64,000 nt of DNA, taken from positions 216,357,212 through 216,421,211 of the forward strand of contig CM056997.1 of assembly GCA_029891345.1 (NCBI GenBank). Direction: 5' to 3'. The notes under the pieces were generated by a model. The model was not told the DNA's origin and searched no databases. It saw only the letters and a program-made list of their open reading frames with translations. This stretch comes from Dryococelus australis (Eukaryota > Arthropoda > Insecta > Phasmatodea > Phasmatidae). A program made the position numbers and the translations under genes. This document shows positions 45,211 through 57,023 of the stretch, in pieces; the stretch's first letter is position 1; every line of letters starts with the position of its first letter.

Positions 45211-46439
45211 TGAATATTTTACATAAGACAGACATAGCCAAACTTACGTCTGTATGTATACTAAATACGCGGCTAAGATTATTAAGATTTAAACTGTGAT
45301 AAAATAAAATATACATTACTATTATAAATAATAAATTCAACTTTTCGCACATAAATATTTTGAATGTTATAACTATTGTAATAATATACATACCGTTGCT
45401 GAACATGCAATTGTCGTTTGTTCTCTATTCATCGATATCCTCCATGCTTGCATGCATACTACCATTTCCTCTTTACGAACACGTGTTCTGGGAGCTACTG
45501 CTGTTACGATTAGTAATGAAACACTTTGTTTCAGAAAGTAAAAGTATAAATATGACTTACAAGGCCTATTCAGCAATATTAATGTTCATTCATCCTATGC
45601 TATCATACGATAGTATTTATTATTTCGTAATAAAAACATATACAATTCATTTCATTTGCATAATGTTTAAAGATTTTTAGCACAGCGTTTATTTGTTTGT
45701 GTTTTTTTTATTAGTTGAAAAATACATTCTTTTAACTGCATGGTAGGTTTTTAATTTGGTTTCTGAATAGTAAAATCCGACTTAAATATATAAACAATAT
45801 AACACAATATATTCAAACTGGGATATAATGATATTTACCTATTTCTGCATTATAATTTACCATTTAAAGTAGTCAAGTGGATCAGACGTCAGGATGCTAA
45901 ACCAATGGACATGGGTTCGAATTCTAAATCAACGAATGGAATTGTCAGGTCATAATGCAAAGTGCTATGTAATGGGTAATAATAGGATTATTATATTTTT
46001 AAATATTTTTTTTTTGTTTTTGATTAAAATTTATTTTAAAAACTGGTAACCAACGATGGAAAAACGTAGTTTATTAGTTGGCATGATGTATGCAATAACA
46101 CATATTCGCAAAACTTTGCTATCTGTGAATAAATGACTGCGTGAATGCCTTTCTGAAAGAGAAAAGATTATTATTTAGCAAATGATCACAATACTACGAA
46201 TAACCAACTTAATACCAACGTTAGTTATAGGATGGGTCTCTGTCATCTTAGAATGGTGATCTGCAATATACACACTATAAACTAACATAAAGCCGACAAA
46301 CAGTATTTTGGTTTTTTGATCGATATGGCATATGTTTGAAAGAAATAGAATTTAGGAATTCGTGTAGAAAACCATACATTTTCATTGGCCACGTAATGTA
46401 GGTTGAGCGTCATATTTCAGTTGGCAGCCAACGAAAAAA
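45211..46439. other. No gene seen
   Basis: AT-rich. Overlapping frames at 45185-45680 on both strands have no domain. Confidence 0.5.
45870..45960 (+). pseudogene. tRNA-like segment
   Basis: TAGTCAAGTGGATCAGACGTC (A-box like), ATGCTAAACCAATGGACA (anticodon-arm like), then GGGTTCGAATTC (good B box). Acceptor and T stems do not pair well. Probably a SINE head or tRNA pseudogene. Confidence 0.55.
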
Positions 46440-46558
46440 GGAAAAATTTTGGACCAACGCTGCCCCGAGTGACACTTCGACCTTGGGCCAACTTGCGTTT
46501 TCCAACGTTGGTCCAATACCAGATTCAGACGTTGGGCCGACAAATAGTTGCTACTGGG
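46440..46558. mobile_element. End of a TTGGGCCAAC-rich TIR element
   Basis: GGACCAACGCTGCCCC, CTTGGGCCAACTTGCG, CCAACGTTGGTCCAAT and ACGTTGGGCCGACAAATAG precede TGCTACTGGG. Repeated near-palindromic TTGGNCCAACGTTGG wording is typical of the subterminal parts of some non-autonomous DNA transposons. Read inward the terminus is CCCAGTAGCAACTATTTGTC. The opposite end was not found. Confidence 0.55.
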
Positions 46559-46579
46559 GGAATTAGCTGCCCAGTAGCA
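46549..46579. repeat. 10-bp perfect inverted repeat at element junction
   Basis: TGCTACTGGG (46549-46558), 11-base spacer, CCCAGTAGCA (46570-46579). The two arms look like two element ends facing away from each other across a short spacer. Confidence 0.85.
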
Positions 46580-48016
46580 TGTTGTCAGCTCACTGTACTG
46601 CCCGCTTCTAGGGAAATTGCTGAAAGTCTACGAAAAGGGGTAATATTCGGTACATGGCAATATATTATGGGGACGGTCTCCCTATACTGACATGTGCACA
46701 AGTGATCGATATAACTTCGTTGAGGTTTACGACCGGCTATTTATACCACACACAAAAATTATTTTTGTGTGTGAGGGTGTGTGTGTTGCGTGTATATACA
46801 CTCTATGAAACTATTCTTAAAATTAACATACATACTTGTACGAATGGTGCAAAGTGTGAATGGTAAATTATTTCCCTATGCATTCATGACACCGTTCCTA
46901 TATTCGCTCAAGAGACAGTCTAGTGCGTAGGTATGTCCCCAACCTTATATAGTAACGACGATCAATATTCCTTTGTTCGCAGCGTGACATGTGGTATTAT
47001 TTCCATTCAAAACAAAGTTTCGTTACAGTTTAGAATGTTTACCAGATAATTTGTATGTGTATATGTATTTTAAATATAATTATTGTTTTACAAAAAAATA
47101 CTGCGAAATTTCACATTTTAATTAATTTTTCAACGCATCTATGATATAAATTCCACTAGAGAAGAAAATTCAACACCTCAATCTTTATGGGAATGATTGT
47201 TTCAGTTTTATCATGACATTCCATTTGTTCACTAGTAGACAGGCTGTTCGTGCTTTTTTCCACAAACTTATGAAACACTACTCTGATGCTGGGTATTGAA
47301 AAAAGACCATTTACTGTGATTGTAGACAAGTGGGTCACTCAAGGGAAATAATTTGACTTTGCACTTATATACGACGCGGTTTCCTTACTTAGTAGGATAT
47401 GACGTCGGAAGATGCGTATGTGAAAAATAAAAATGTATTGCTGGAAATAGGAATGAAAACCTAAACATTAAAAAAGAATTGTGACTGAAAACTTAAAAAT
47501 AATATAGACGTTAGGGGAATCGAATTGCTAGTGTTAATACTTAAACGTAATAATTTAGCGATAGCATCTTTGAAATCTATGAAAAGTTTAAGCTTTTTGA
47601 ATTAAAACAAACAATATTTCTGCTATGTTATGGAATATCCACTTGGAAAAATTCCATTATCTTTGCAGAGACTTATGACTGCTGTCCCAATTTTTAAATA
47701 TAAATAGATATCCGAAAAAACATGACTTATAAGTTCAAAAATAAGTCGAAAAAAACCATGAATAAGAGCAAGATTTTGAAATTTTTATAATGATTTGAAA
47801 CAATGCTGCCGCCCTGCTTCCATTAGTACGCTTAACGAACGCTCGATGGTTGCGCCACGACTGCTTTCTCCTTGGTCACGCGGCTCCGTTTACCTTTCTC
47901 CTTGCTCAGCCCCACTCCGCTTTCCCCTCCTTCTGACGACACTTTGGTATAGAGGGGAATAGTCAGTTTTGGATTTGCGATGTTCGGCCTGGGGGACTCG
48001 TATTCCGTCCACCGGC
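46580..48016. other. No gene recognised
   Basis: AT-rich until about 47800, then GC-richer. A 63-codon minus frame (48023-47832), rich in K, E and S, has no domain I recognise; it ends at the start of the 86-bp array. Confidence 0.4.
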
Positions 48017-48446
48017 TCTGCATTACTGCTGCAACATCGAACGACTCTACCCGCTTGCTAACTGACCACTCGACCTACTCCTCGACATGTTACTTCACCT
48101 GGTCTGCATTACTGCTGCAACATCGAGTGACTCTACCCGCTTGCTAGCTGACCACTCGACCTACTCCTCTACATGTTACTTCACCTGGTCTGCATTACTG
48201 CTTCAACATCGAGCGACTCTACCCGCTTGCTAGCTGACCACTCGGCCTACTCCTCGACATGTTGCTTCACCTGGTCTGCATTACTGCTGCAACATCGAGT
48301 GACTCTACCCGCTTGCTAGCTGACCACTCCACCTACTCCTCGACATGTTGCTTCGCCTGGTCTTCATTACTGCTGCAACATCGAGCGACTCTACCCGCTT
48401 GCTAGCTGACCACTCGACCTACTCCTCGACATGTTGCTTCACCTGG
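48017..48446. repeat. 86-bp tandem repeat, 5 units
   Basis: TCTGCATTACTGCTGCAACA begins units at 48017, 48103, 48189, 48275 and 48361, and a last TCTGC stands at 48447. Each unit continues TCGAGTGACTCTACCCGCTT, GCTAGCTGACCACTCGACC and ends TTCACCTGG. Only a few base changes per unit and no length change. Confidence 0.97.
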
Positions 48447-50730
48447 TCTGCTCGTCATACTCGACGAGGACATGTTTCTAAATCTTCTTGTGGCGCAGCA
48501 CACTGAGGAATTATAAAATGTGGCAGTGTAATTTTCCAGTGTTAAATATGAATTATCAACAGGGCCGTTACAGAGGGGAGACAATTTGGTGAGTGGTGGA
48601 CAGCGGTGTTATATACTTAAATGTTTTAAGCATGTAGATTTAGTTGGCCTTGAGTGTAGTAAAAGTGTGCTTATATAGACGCCTAACTGGGCTTCTCATT
48701 AGCCTATTGTTGTTTGGCTAAGCACCGTCCGAACTATTGTTGAGTAAATTATTAGATTTTGTGAAGTTTTCTTGGCAACTTTGCAGCTTGCTAGTTATTG
48801 TGTGAAATAACTGCGGGCCTATTTGTCGTTGCCCTTGTTTATTGTGCTGATATGGTGACGCGATTCCACTATTCACTTACTCGTTATTAAATTTTAGTCT
48901 TGTGCGCGTTTATGAATTTTACGGAAAACATTTTACTGTGAAAAAATTAGGCAAAATATACTCGCTGTCACCGCACTGCTGATGCACATTTTAGGAGAGC
49001 TTTTAATTCATTTTGTTATGTTGAATTTTTGTTACGGCGTGCTTTGGAAAGGATCTCACACGATCGCCACGTTGTTATTAAAGTCTGAAACTAAGTACCT
49101 GATGAATACATTTTATGTTGTTGCGTAGCGAATGAATTTTTAATGTCAAATGGTAAGCAATGAGTAGCCCTTAGCGGGTCTCTGAACTGTGAAAAGTGAC
49201 AATCTGGGTTCACGTGAAAACCACTTCTGTTGGTTGATTCTTTTTGCATTACAAATACAATAATACCTTGTTACAGCCTTTAATATATTTTGTCGAGATT
49301 GTGGAGTTACGACAAATGTAAGTTGGTCTCAAATATTTAAAAATGTAATTGATTATTAACTAGGTTGAAGAGAGTGAGAAGGTGCCTTGGTGAAATTTTC
49401 TTTTAATGATCACGTTAATACTAAGGTTTTTATTCTGGTTGAATATATGCACAATCATTATATTGAACACAGGGTTGTTGATATTTTAGTTATTAATCAA
49501 TACAGTCATTGGATTTTCACTTACGTTAATATATACATGATTTGTCATGAGTCTATTTTGGCTTCTGAAATGCAGTGTTAATGTCGACCTTGGGTTCGCT
49601 ATTTGTAATTCACATGGTTTGCATATTTATTCATTGCCATTTAAATTAAATGCTATGGCCACCTTGTTGTATTTATCCCGTGGCACATAAATGCTAATTA
49701 TTGGTGTATAATCTAACTAATGTAATCAGTGTGGACCTAGTGCAGTTTAATTATTTTTGGAATCTGCATTATTATTATGGAAATGTCTTTATGCATGCGG
49801 ACCGGTGGGTTCACTTTTTTTTCATTTCACTATTATTAATTCAAAATGGCGCTTCCATTCAACTACAAGCAATTACGTAAATTGCTGGATAAAAATATCC
49901 TCTTCATTTGCAACGCAAGCAATAATATTCGCGAAGAAATTTTGCACATAAGATCTAAAGAGTTTGTGATGTCTCACAGGGAGGCAGTGCACAATCAACT
50001 GTCTTTAATTTCAGTAATGCATTAGCTGGCGTTTATTGTAGAGCATAGACGTTTGTATTCATGTGTAAATGACAAATGGAGTAATTTTTACGTTCGATCT
50101 TTATTTTTGTCTATAACCTGTTAGCCTGATAGGGTTAAATTGACAGACGCATATGTTACAAATGAAACGCAAAGCGAGCGGGGAACAACAACTGACGGTT
50201 TAAGCACGCACGCGTTATAAAAAAAATGTTCAAAACTGCGTAATGTCAGACATATCAGATGTCACGGGCGTGACCAACGTAAGCTCTCGTCACAGGTGAG
50301 TAATGTCATTTGATCGGATTACGAGAGCTGTCATTATATGGAGGGGAAAAAGTGTAGCTGCTACTGAATATTCAAACACAGAGCTTCGTTTATTTTCTGG
50401 ACAAAAAACATTGGCACGTGGAAAGGGGCGATGGTTTATTTCCATGTGTCGCACTCAAATAGGTCCCATAGTTCTTTATCTAGGTCCATGGATGGAAAGC
50501 TACAAAACAGTTTTTTTTTATCCTAAATAATAATGGCAGGCTGCCGCAACACCTCTTTCATTACACCAATCCCATTTCCGTATTTCCCAACGTTCTTGAT
50601 TCGAATAAAATGTGCATCGTGCGCTTTGCTCTGCGTCAGCAAAGTACATGTGAAATGTGGAATTACTTTTTTCTGCAGTGCCCAGAATTAGAACGCAATT
50701 TCGAAATGGCAACACAGATGTAAATTGAAA
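48447..50730. other. No gene seen
   Basis: AT-rich. Frames of 60-75 codons (49387, 49757, 50303) have no domain. The frame at 50303-50530 ends in a T run. Confidence 0.5.
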
Positions 50731-50868
50731 TTCCAAACATCGTGAGGTAAACTAATGTATCTTATGTGTTTACTAATTCCAAACATCGTGAGGTAAACGA
50801 ATGTATCTTCTGTGTTTACTAATTTCAAACATCGTGAGGTAAACGAATGTATCTTCTGTGTTTACAAA
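50731..50868. repeat. 46-bp tandem repeat, 3 units
   Basis: TTCCAAACATCGTGAGGTAA begins units at 50731, 50777 and 50823 (the last with TTTCAAAC). Units continue ACGAATGTATCTTCTGTG and TTTACTAA. Confidence 0.95.
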
Positions 50869-51330
50869 TTGAATAGAAACAGTTACACGCTTTAAAAAAA
50901 ATTGTATTTTGTTTGGAACTTGACTGCCATTTAAATACGTGTAAATAGAGCTAGATCATTGCGGTGAAACGTTTGAAAACATTAATCCGTCTATTTAATA
51001 TTTTTGTTATTTCTTATCCACACTACACACCGTGTGCAATTTACATATTTATCTCTATAATATTGGTTTATATCACAAACTGCCTTATTCAAGTACGTAT
51101 TTCATATTGATATTTATAAAAATATACCTACTGTAGTATTTGTTTATATGATAACGAGTGTTAAAATGTGTTAGTTAATATTTTATTACCTATTTACCGT
51201 TTTGTTCCACGGCTAAATAGTAATTGTTTAATTTGATTGTTTTTGAATACAGGAAGAAAGTAAGTTTCATTTGGCTATGTTTTCAGTAAGAAGTTTTTTT
51301 TTACAATTATATATATATATATTATATATA

Positions 51331-51399
<69 letters not shown>

Positions 51400-52989
51400 T
51401 AGTAGAAGGTATAGTTGGCAGAATTTTGTTTGGTAACTATGACGACCTAAATTTCGAATGTAAAAACGACACTAGCAAGCATATAAGAGCCACGCATTTT
51501 GAATACTTATTTTTCAAACGAATTTAAAAAAAAATTCAGAATTTTCGTTATGAGGGTACATACTAGCCATCTTGAGTTCATAATTAGGTTTGGTAAGCCA
51601 GAGTGGCCACCCTGCTAGAGTTTTAAATTGGAAACAAAGTTTATTTTATAGAGTTTAGCTTTTCTGACCACGCGAGAATGTATAGCGAATGTAGCCCGCG
51701 TTTAAATACGTAAAGAAGAGTCATTAACCCGAGCTCTTCATGCATTCCGCGTGTTAAATATTTCGTTCAACGCCCTCTTATTAGTGCCAATTTAGTGCAG
51801 CAGCAAAGACTGTAGAAACATCATAGGCTCGTAAACCTTAAATAGGGTAAATTTTGACTAGAAAGTTGACAGATGAGTAAATACCACCTGAAGAAGAATA
51901 TCTACAAGATCAACTAAGTTTTTTATTACATATACATGTACAGGTATATATTTAATTTTGAGAAATGTGGTATTACATCGAGTTCGCATACACGACTCAA
52001 CAACTGAGTAACACTCACTACCCCAATGCAGCTTTCAATTTGGCAGGATTTCTACAGTAAATGTCAATATTTTACTTTTGTACACCAGCCCTTCAATTTC
52101 ACTCACGGTGAACCAGAAAGTTATATTTATGGTTTCCTTTTAATTGGCACTGAGCCGAATAACTTGTATTGAGAAATAAAGTAAATAACTTACACGTGTC
52201 ATCAATTCTTAAAGATGTCTAATACAATTTGAAGTACAGATTTTTCTTCTAATGCACTTGATATGCCAGAACACTGAGTTAATTTTTCTGCTATTTTAAT
52301 AAATTATAATTTAGCCATATTTGTGTTTCGCACGGTTAGTTTCATCAGTGACTAAATTTAGTGCAAGGCCAAGCTACGTATGTTTTATTTAAATCGCGTT
52401 GAAAATGTGTATGTGTATATGTATATGTATACAACGTGTAACTAAAAATCACCGACAAACTCCGGGAGGTGATTCCTTACAAAAGTATAAGACGAAAATG
52501 GAAGCACCATTTTCCCCTTAAGTGATTGACCTTTGAATCTCGAAAAATTTATTGTTTGAAATTATTTTCGTTACAAATATCAGGAACTACTTGCGATTAA
52601 GCGACATATCTGTGAATAGTGTTTCGTAGAACGGAAATCTTACACCTGTGAAAATGTAGTTGGCAATATAATTGTCCTTCGTCTGTAAAATATCCTGTGT
52701 TTTGCTACGTATCAGCGACTGTCAGTGAATATCTTTGTGACAGACTCTATACAGTGATGAATGCTGCGCACGCCTATGCTTCTACCCCGGGATCAGGAAT
52801 ATTGTCTATTAATTATTCGAATGTCTATTGTTTATCATTGCTGAGCTTCGGCTAGTTCGTTGTGCTTTCTAACAGTCAATAAATTGGCAGTATATTTACT
52901 TTTTCCGCAAAAACATTCGCTTTCGCATGCTTGGTTCTTAAGTAACTAATACCTCTTTTACTGACGAGGCTGACTTTGCATGTGGTCGT
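50869..52989. other. No gene seen
   Basis: AT-rich. Near 52440-52560 the text CACCGACAAACTCCGGGAGG then TGATTCC has the look of a dispersed repeat, but no second copy was found in the window. Confidence 0.45.
51306..51397. repeat. (TA)n microsatellite
   Basis: More than 40 TA units with two TATTA interruptions near the left end. Confidence 0.98.
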
Positions 52990-53408
52990 AGAGTACGTAT
53001 AGTATATTCGTGGTTTGTTCGCACTTTTTGAACCAAACCAATGAAATCCCCCCATGTGGGATGTGCTTGATTGTTTCCTAAATACGCCATGGGTCACTTG
53101 CGTTAGAATAAAAGTACCTTAATTCTGGTGGAACTGAACATTTACTTATATTTTATCTATAAAACACAATATTTAATTTATAATGAATATGAATAAAAAC
53201 AGATAGAAAACAAGTGTGTTGGTAGCGCCTAGCAGGAAATAGTTCTTGTGCAAAATATTGTTAAACTGAGTACGCACGAATGTGGTGCGTTGTTCATTTG
53301 GTGAAATTTTCTAGATATGTTTGCATCAGGGGGAGGAATAACCTGGAAGTGGACCTTAAGCAGGGTTTTAGAAAAGTAACAAGTGACCGTAATGAAGTAC
53401 ACGTAGGT
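52990..53408 (+). mobile_element. ATTCAC-family TIR element
   Basis: Left end TATAGTATATTCGTGGTTTG, then TTCGCACTTTTTGAACC, CCCCATGTGGGATGTGCTTG, CAAAATATTGTTAAACTGAG, TACGCACGAATGTGGTGCG, TTTGCATCAGGGGGAGGAAT, and right end AGTGACCGTAATGAAGTACA. Closely parallels the copy at 55594. Confidence 0.8.
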
Positions 53409-53504
53409 GCTCCTTTTTTCCCGCGAAAACGTTTTCAGGGCAAGTAGTGATGCAAAACACTTTAGTTAAGAAACACTCTCTTGGTTGGAGCATTATAATT
53501 GTTA

Positions 53505-53905
53505 CTCATCTTCTCTACCTGATTGCGAATCACGGACGCTCGGTATCGGAGGAAATTAATTCCGGTCAGCTCACTCATGGATCAGACGCTCTTCAAAAAG
53601 CTCACGGTAACATACTTGCCAGCCGGCAGGCCAGCCACTTCGCAGCACGTAGTATCAAACGAGACATAAGGCCTGTTCCAGAGCCCCGCGCAGCCAATCA
53701 GGGGAACGGGCATGAGCACAACAGAAGAGCCGCCGACCTCTGTGCAGCCGTCTACGCCGCGGTTGGTACAAGAAGGCTCCGGAGAAACCCCACTGGCCGA
53801 CACAACACATGCACATTTGACACAGCCTGGGACGCGCCGGGAATCGCACTGGATTCACAGTGATGGGAGGCAAGAGTTCTCGCCACTTCACCACCCCGGC
53901 CGCTG
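53505..53905 (-). mobile_element. Composite: dispersed repeat plus decayed SINE head
   Basis: The right part (53800-53905) reads on the minus strand GGCCGGGGTGGTGAAGTGG then TCTTGCCTCCCATCA, a decayed SINE family A head. The left part has two shared pieces: GCGAATCACGGACGCTCGGT (also near 58435) and CAGCCGGCAGGCCAGCCAC (inverse of the piece near 30075). The 138-codon plus frame (53447-53863) spans these and is not a gene. Confidence 0.6.
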
Positions 53906-54149
53906 TACACAAAAAATAACTATAGTATTCTGTGTTCAAAGTCCCTGATTTAAAAAAAAGTGAATTACAGTGGGAATGGAACACGGTTTTTTCCTATTTT
54001 AAATGTACAAATATTTTTTTCACCACAGAGTTCACTCACGTTCACAACATATAGAGAATAATTATATAAAGCAGACAAATGCACAGTGGCTAAAGTATAT
54101 GGCGGTTCTTTGATGTTGACACACCTATTTTCCAATTGCTTACGCGAAG

Positions 54150-54326
54150 CAGTGGCCTAATTGGCTACTACGTACTGCGAAAAATTCCCCATTTGCCAGG
54201 CTGTCGGTTGGCAAGTAAATTACCAGGCGCTGATTGGCGAACTGCGATCCGACGTGCTACTAGCAATGACGCCATTTTGCAGGCGTGTGCCGCTGGAGGG
54301 AGCGAAGAGATTTGGGTGGCACTCAA
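54150..54326 (+). repeat. Dispersed repeat shared with 30.05 kb
   Basis: GGTTGGCAAGTAAATTACCAG, CAGGCGCTGATTGGCGA and ATGACGCCATTTTG match the order at 30075-30145. It directly abuts the next SINE. Confidence 0.65.
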
Positions 54327-54545
54327 CATCGAGGTCTTGAGAGCCGACGTGAGTGAAGTGAGGTGAGTATGTAGCAGCGCCGGAATGAAAGAGCGGGGGA
54401 AACGGCAGATCACAGAGAATACCCGCCGACCAGTGGCATTGTTCGGTAGATTCCCACATGCGGGAGCGACGCCGTCGGGGATGGAGCCCGGTCCGCCTAG
54501 GTGGTAGGCGAGCATTCTAACCGCTAAACCACCGCGGCCCCCCGT
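54327..54545 (-). mobile_element. SINE family A, near full length
   Basis: Minus strand head GGGCCGCGGTGGTTTAGCGG, then CTCGCCTACCACCTAGGCG, a weak B box, TCCCGCATGTGGGAATCTAC, CTGGTCGGCGGGTATTCTC, and the tail CGGCTCTCAAGACCTCGATG. The 145-codon minus frame across it (54605-54168) is its shadow. Confidence 0.88.
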
Positions 54546-54743
54546 GTGGCTGGAGTTTGCGCTTTTCTGCCTCTGTACTCTTAGGTTTACTAATTCAGTG
54601 CGCAAAGTGATGATTATAGTGTGCTGGAGGCGGATAACTTCTCGCTTGTTGGCACAAGAAGGCTGTAGCAGTAATAGTCCTTACTTGCGAGGTTTCCGCT
54701 GAAGTCGCACTCGAGTAGAACTTGCGGGGCGAGTTCCAGTGAA

Positions 54744-54771
54744 GTAGAGAGAGAGAGAGAGAGAGAGAGAA
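54744..54771. repeat. (GA)n microsatellite
   Basis: About 14 GA units. The minus frames through it give SLSLSL stretches. The surrounding 54550-55380 is GC-richer than average but shows no gene. Confidence 0.97.
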
Positions 54772-55593
54772 GCCCGCAAGTTCCGCGCCGTCTTGTGCAG
54801 GAGTTTGCACGCCTGTGTGTTGCTCGTCGCGTGCGACCGTCACCAAGGTATGTTCCGGCCGAACACTGACCGTGTTCTGCACTGAGGTCGCTCGCTGCTC
54901 TGTGACCACAGACATGCATGAGCTAATGCACTGACGCACGTGTGGAACGCTCGGTGTCTGCAAGGCTGACTTCTGTGTTGCTTCAACTGGACTAAATAAA
55001 ATAAATATTTAAACTCATGAACCCCACTTAGCCACAAGCCATTCAGGGAGTTTTGTAGTATTTGTATACGTTACTTATATAAAGGAAATAATAATAATTA
55101 AAAAATGAAATTTAATGTATATTAATAATGAATATCTGTTGTGAAAGAGTACGCCTGATCAGGTGTGTGGAGTTACCCAGGGTGAACACAGCTGCAGTGC
55201 CTAGAGTCACGTACTTGGGCCTTGTCGCAGCACCTACACACCTACAGAGTCCATCTCCATGGAGCCAACCATGGAGGCTTCTACATGGGCCAGCAAAGGC
55301 CAAGCGGGCCACGGCGAGATCCAGAACACTGTCCTGCCAACATACACACGTGTCTCGCTAGGCCACTCCACCTACACACGTTTTTCTATTGATTACTGTA
55401 ACAATACATTGCCTGTTAATTGAGACCACTGCCAGGGGGGCATATACAAGAACATTAGGATTACTAAATTATGGGTTTACATTATTTTAGGTTTTGAACT
55501 TGACTTGGAAATTTAACTGGTCTGCCGGTTACACATTCATTTTATTTATTTATTATATTTAGGCGTCCGTCTTTAATGATAAACGCAATATAA
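54772..55593. other. No gene seen
   Basis: Moderately GC-rich to 55380, then AT-rich. Overlapping frames on both strands, none with a domain. Confidence 0.45.
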
Positions 55594-56009
55594 CCGTGTT
55601 ATCTGTTCACAAATTCTTCATTCTTATTTTTATCAAACTTTTAAAAATTCCCCTCATGTACAGTACATGACATGTTTGCTAAACATGCCACGTTTCAGAA
55701 TAGTCTTAAACTCGTGTTAGCATAAAGATATCAAATGTTTGGTTAAATTGGATTTTTTATATATCTTATTTGTCAGTTATAATATTTAATTCGTAATTTA
55801 CGTGAACCAAAACAGAGAGGAAATAGTTAGAAATAGTTCTTATGCAAAATATTATTACACTGAGTGCGCACGAATGCGGTACATTGTGCTTTTGGTGTAA
55901 TTTTCTAGACTTCGTTAAGTTTTGTTTGCATGAGACGGAGGAATATCCTGAAAGTAGAACTTAAGCTGAGTGTCAGCAAAGTTGTAAGTAACGGCGAATG
56001 AACTATACA
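55594..56009 (+). mobile_element. ATTCAC-family TIR element
   Basis: Left end TTATCTGTTCACAAATTCTT (decayed), then TTCCCCTCATGTACAGTAC, GACATGTTTGCTAAACATGCC, CAAAATATTATTACACTGAG, TGCGCACGAATGCGG, TTTGCATGAGACGGAGGAAT, and right end AGTAACGGCGAATGAACTAT. Confidence 0.8.
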
Positions 56010-56754
56010 TATTATTTATGTATGTTCTGCCACAAATAAAAACTAGAACTCAGCAGATCTCCACGTATGCGTATATGTGGGTTTCTGCTTGATTTTTTGT
56101 TAGGACATGGAATAATGTAGCTAACGCTTATTCGGGAGAGCATGTTTTATAATCTCTCCGCGTGCTCAGTCTATATTTTCGCCCGATTACAAGCAAATGT
56201 TTTGAAAGATCCTTCTTAATAGAGACCTGAAAAGTTCACAGCTTTGTTTGCTGGACTTAATATATTTGTACGACTGCGCAGCTGGAAAACTGCTTGTTTG
56301 CCATGTCCTGAAATACTTCTAAACAACAACAAACAAACAGAAAATGCAGGCGAAATATTGCGTCCTCCCACAGTGGTAACATGCAGCCGGTGAGTATCTG
56401 ATATTTGCTTGAGTATACAATGGACGGTGATGTGCAGTTTTCGAGTCACTGTACTCACGAATGTTTCCAATGCCTGGTGTGAACCTTTCAAATAATTATT
56501 CTGTCAGTAAGTTCACATCTATGGTTTTATTCGGTGCATAAGATTTATTTTGCTTAACATTATTTTTATTTTCGCTTCGTCTTGTCTGGATGAAACCATA
56601 ATTCCTGTCACGTTCGCAGTGATGAATAACTTCGTGGCGATACCTCTATCTTCCTATAATGTGAGAGTATTTAGGGTGATTTTATAGCAAATGAATTCTT
56701 GTTCGCTGGTATCTACAACTGTACAAAAAGTACTTACACAAATATTTTGTTTTG
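56010..56754. other. No gene seen
   Basis: AT-rich; the 91-codon minus frame (56491-56216) has no domain. Confidence 0.5.
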
Positions 56755-57018
56755 CGGGACACGGTGGTGTAGTGGTTAGACTACTCGCCTCACACCAAGG
56801 CGAACCGGACTCGATTCCCGGTGGGTTCGCCCTCACATTTTCGCATGTGGGAATCGTGCAGTACTATGCCGCTGGTAGGCAGGTTTTGTCGGTGATCTCT
56901 CGTTTTCCCCGCCCTTGCATTCCGGAGTTACTCCAAACCCTCCATACCCAGCCCCTCGCTTTACCCTAATCGGTCTTCATAACTTCGATGTCAAAAGCTG
57001 CCGAAAAATCTCCATTCA
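56755..57018 (+). mobile_element. SINE family A, full length
   Basis: Head GGACACGGTGGTGTAGTGG (A-box region), CTCGCCTCACACCAAGGCG, B-box GGACTCGATTCCCGG, TCACATTTTCGCATGTGGG, CCGCTGGTAGGCAGGTTTT, CTCGTTTTCCCCGCCC, CCTTGCATTCCGGAG and the tail ending about TCCATTCACTCAC. This is the best full-length copy for defining the family (about 265 bp). The 92-codon frame over it is not a gene. Confidence 0.9.
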
Positions 57019-57023
57019 CTCAC

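Noticed and set aside
53447..53863. 138-codon frame as a secreted protein (hydrophobic start)
   Set aside because: It crosses two dispersed repeats and a SINE head found elsewhere in the window.
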